6,537 bases of DNA, from the NCBI GenBank assembly GCA_037446605.1, contig JBBIIE010000196.1, positions 1 through 6,537 on the forward strand, written 5' to 3'. A model generated the notes under the pieces. It was not told the DNA's origin and ran no database searches. It saw only the letters and a program-made list of their open reading frames with translations. This document shows positions 5,491 through 6,537 of the stretch, piece by piece; within the stretch, counting starts at the first letter, position 1, and each line of letters begins with the position of its first letter. Source of the DNA: JANXAZ01 sp037446605 (lineage in GTDB: Bacteria; Pseudomonadota; Alphaproteobacteria; Geminicoccales; Geminicoccaceae). Position numbers and translations under genes: made by a program.

Positions 5491-6083
5491 GCGGGTCGGC
5501 GGTGCCCGCCGGTCCGACCGACGCCGGCGGGGCGGAACTCGCCTGGATCTTCGGCTACGGCTCCTTGATGTGGCGGCCGGGCTTCGCCTTCGCGGCGAGC
5601 GCGCCGGCCCGCCTCGAGGGCTGGCACCGGGCCCTGTGCGTGCGCTCGGAACATTGGCGTGGAACGCCGGCACGGCCGGGCTGCGTGCTCGGGCTCACCG
5701 CCGGCGGCTCCTGCGTCGGCCGCGCCTTCGCCGTGCCGGCGGCGGAGGAGCCGGCGCTGCTCGCCTATCTGGACGAGCGCGAGAACGTGGGCGTCTACCT
5801 CTACGAGCGCCGCCGGCTCGAGGTCACCCGGCTCGACAGCGGCGAGCGGATCGCGGCCTGGACCTATCTGGCGCGCGTCGAGCATCCGCGCTTCGAGGGC
5901 GATCTCGAGCGCTCCGAGCTGTTCGCCCGGCTGCGCGTGGCGAGGAGCCTCGGCGGCTCCAACCTCGACTATCTGCGCGAGACGGTCGCGCATCTGCGCG
6001 AGCTCGGCATCGCCGAGCCCGAGCTCGAGGGTCTCCTGGCCGAAGCGCTCGGCGAGGTCGCAACGTCGGCACCGGCGCGCTGA
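5487..6083 (+). CDS. chaC: ChaC-type gamma-glutamylcyclotransferase
   Basis: The 198-aa protein matches the ChaC family, which cleaves glutathione (gamma-Glu-Cys-Gly) to 5-oxoproline and Cys-Gly in the cytoplasm. The substrate loop is FGYGSLMWRPGF (22-33), followed by HWRGTPARPGCVLGL (56-70). The probable catalytic acid is Glu99 in LDERENVGVYLYERR, matching the Arg-Glu of characterised members. The C-terminal GGSNLDYLRETVAHLRELGI (156-175) is the typical family ending. ATG at 5487 overlaps the DUF3422 stop in an ATGA arrangement, with no ribosome binding site of its own, so it is probably made by coupled translation. It is the last gene of the operon. A link to the upstream tyrosine genes is not obvious. 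Confidence 0.93.
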   Translation: MSGSAVPAGPTDAGGAELAWIFGYGSLMWRPGFAFAASAPARLEGWHRALCVRSEHWRGTPARPGCVLGLTAGGSCVGRAFAVPAAEEPALLAYLDERENVGVYLYERRRLEVTRLDSGERIAAWTYLARVEHPRFEGDLERSELFARLRVARSLGGSNLDYLRETVAHLRELGIAEPELEGLLAEALGEVATSAPAR

Positions 6084-6096
6084 GCGTCGCCCTCAG
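6080..6096. repeat. Small inverted repeat joining two convergent stop codons
   Basis: CTGAG (6080-6084) and CTCAG (6092-6096) are complementary around a 7-nt spacer. The left arm contains the chaC TGA and the right arm the TGA of the opposing dehydrogenase. No T run follows on either strand, so it is at best a weak stop signal. With only 9 bp between the genes, no other terminator fits. Confidence 0.3.
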
Positions 6097-6537
6097 ACGA
6101 GCTTCGTCCGCGGCACGGGCGCCTCGTCCCAGCACCCGAGCACGGTCTGGTCGAAGTCGACCAGGGAGCCGGTCATCATCCCGCTCTCGGCCGAGCAGAG
6201 GAAGGCCACGGCGCGGGCCACCTCGCTCGGGTCGAGCAGCCGGCCGAAGGGTCGGCCCGCGGCCGCCTTCTCGAGCCAGTCGGGCGGCGCGTCGTGCGCC
6301 TTCTTCTGGATCGCGTGCTCGCCCGGCGTGTTCATCCAGCCGATGTTGAGGCCGTTGACGCGGATCCGGTGCGGCAGCACCGAGAACGCCACGTTCCGGG
6401 TCAGGGCACCCAGCATCGTCTTCGAGGCCGAGTAGGCGGTCAGGAACGACTGGCCGCCGTGGCTCGAGGTCGAGAGGATGTTGACGATCGCCCCCTCGAT
6501 GCCGCGGTCGAGCATCAGCCGGATCGCGTCCTGCATG
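6093..6537 (-). CDS. Short-chain dehydrogenase/reductase (SDR), C-terminal part
   Basis: The last 148 or so codons of a classical SDR are present; the N-terminal Rossmann half with the TGxxxGxG loop lies beyond the right edge. The ATG at 6534-6536 is internal, since the sequence starts inside the helix before the catalytic strand. Numbered from that Met, the active site is seen as Ser22 in NILSTSSHGG and Tyr35/Lys39 in YSASK, with the usual 13-residue Ser-Tyr spacing. RIRVNGLNIGWMNTPGE (58-72) replaces the common N-x-x-x-PG stretch, and PFGRLLDPSEVARAVAFLCS (96-115) plus the GMMTGSLVDFDQ (119-130) end are typical of the family. The substrate cannot be named from this part. It converges on chaC and is not part of that operon. 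Confidence 0.9.
   Translation of the reverse strand, partial: MQDAIRLMLDRGIEGAIVNILSTSSHGGQSFLTAYSASKTMLGALTRNVAFSVLPHRIRVNGLNIGWMNTPGEHAIQKKAHDAPPDWLEKAAAGRPFGRLLDPSEVARAVAFLCSAESGMMTGSLVDFDQTVLGCWDEAPVPRTKLV

Noticed and set aside
4315..5673. Long minus-strand frame opposite DUF3422 and chaC
   Set aside because: It covers parts of two real genes on the other strand and has low-complexity, charge-rich composition without a domain.
1..6537. Recurring CGAGCTCG/GAGCTCGAG words as a repeat family
   Set aside because: They fall inside genes at Glu-Leu-Glu or Ser/Arg-Ala codons and follow from codon choice in GC-rich DNA.
1..6537. Mobile elements, CRISPR, tRNA or defence genes
   Set aside because: No transposase, terminal repeats, regularly spaced repeats or tRNA-like folds were seen; all genes share the same composition.

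Overview
The window is very GC-rich, with nearly every codon ending in G or C. It carries a SAM-II riboswitch in front of a MetA-type gene, a CTTGACA-like -35 box and a DUF3422 gene. Together these point to an alphaproteobacterium, probably of the Rhodospirillales/Geminicoccales kind; this placement is an inference from gene content, not a measured affiliation. No mobile element, CRISPR array, tRNA or rRNA was seen, and the region looks like ordinary core metabolism.

Left part, minus strand (1-1370). The first 47 codons of an unidentified gene run off the left edge (1-142). After a 96-bp gap comes a complete MetA-family homoserine O-acyltransferase (239-1189). It has Glu at position 111, the residue associated with acetyl-CoA use, so it is probably a homoserine O-acetyltransferase. 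Its leader is a textbook regulatory stack: a promoter (TTGACA at 1363-1368), a SAM-II aptamer with helix P1 and the pseudoknot visible base by base (1277-1333), an intrinsic terminator (1233-1261), a palindrome touching the ribosome binding site (1208-1219), and the start codon. Methionine synthesis is therefore predicted to be switched off by S-adenosylmethionine.

Middle and right part, plus strand (1448-6083). Five genes lie head to tail with gaps of 4-5 nt or overlaps of 1-4 nt, and almost certainly form one operon. The first is chorismate mutase (AroQ type) fused to a degenerate prephenate dehydratase/ACT-like half. The second is a HisC-family aminotransferase and the third a compact TyrA prephenate/arogenate dehydrogenase. 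The fourth is a membrane-anchored DUF3422 protein starting at TTG, and the fifth a ChaC-type gamma-glutamylcyclotransferase. The first three provide chorismate -> prephenate, transamination and oxidative decarboxylation, a complete set for tyrosine. The last two have no obvious place in that pathway. The tyrosine operon and the methionine gene diverge from one 258-bp control region.

Right edge, minus strand (6093-6537). The C-terminal 148 or so residues of a short-chain dehydrogenase/reductase converge on the operon with only 9 bp between the two stop codons.

The points most worth a second look are the riboswitch-terminator leader and its unresolved switching logic, the acetyl-type residue in MetA, the degenerate P-protein architecture of the chorismate mutase, and the CorA-like outline of the DUF3422 protein. 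I found no evidence of a wholly new system.
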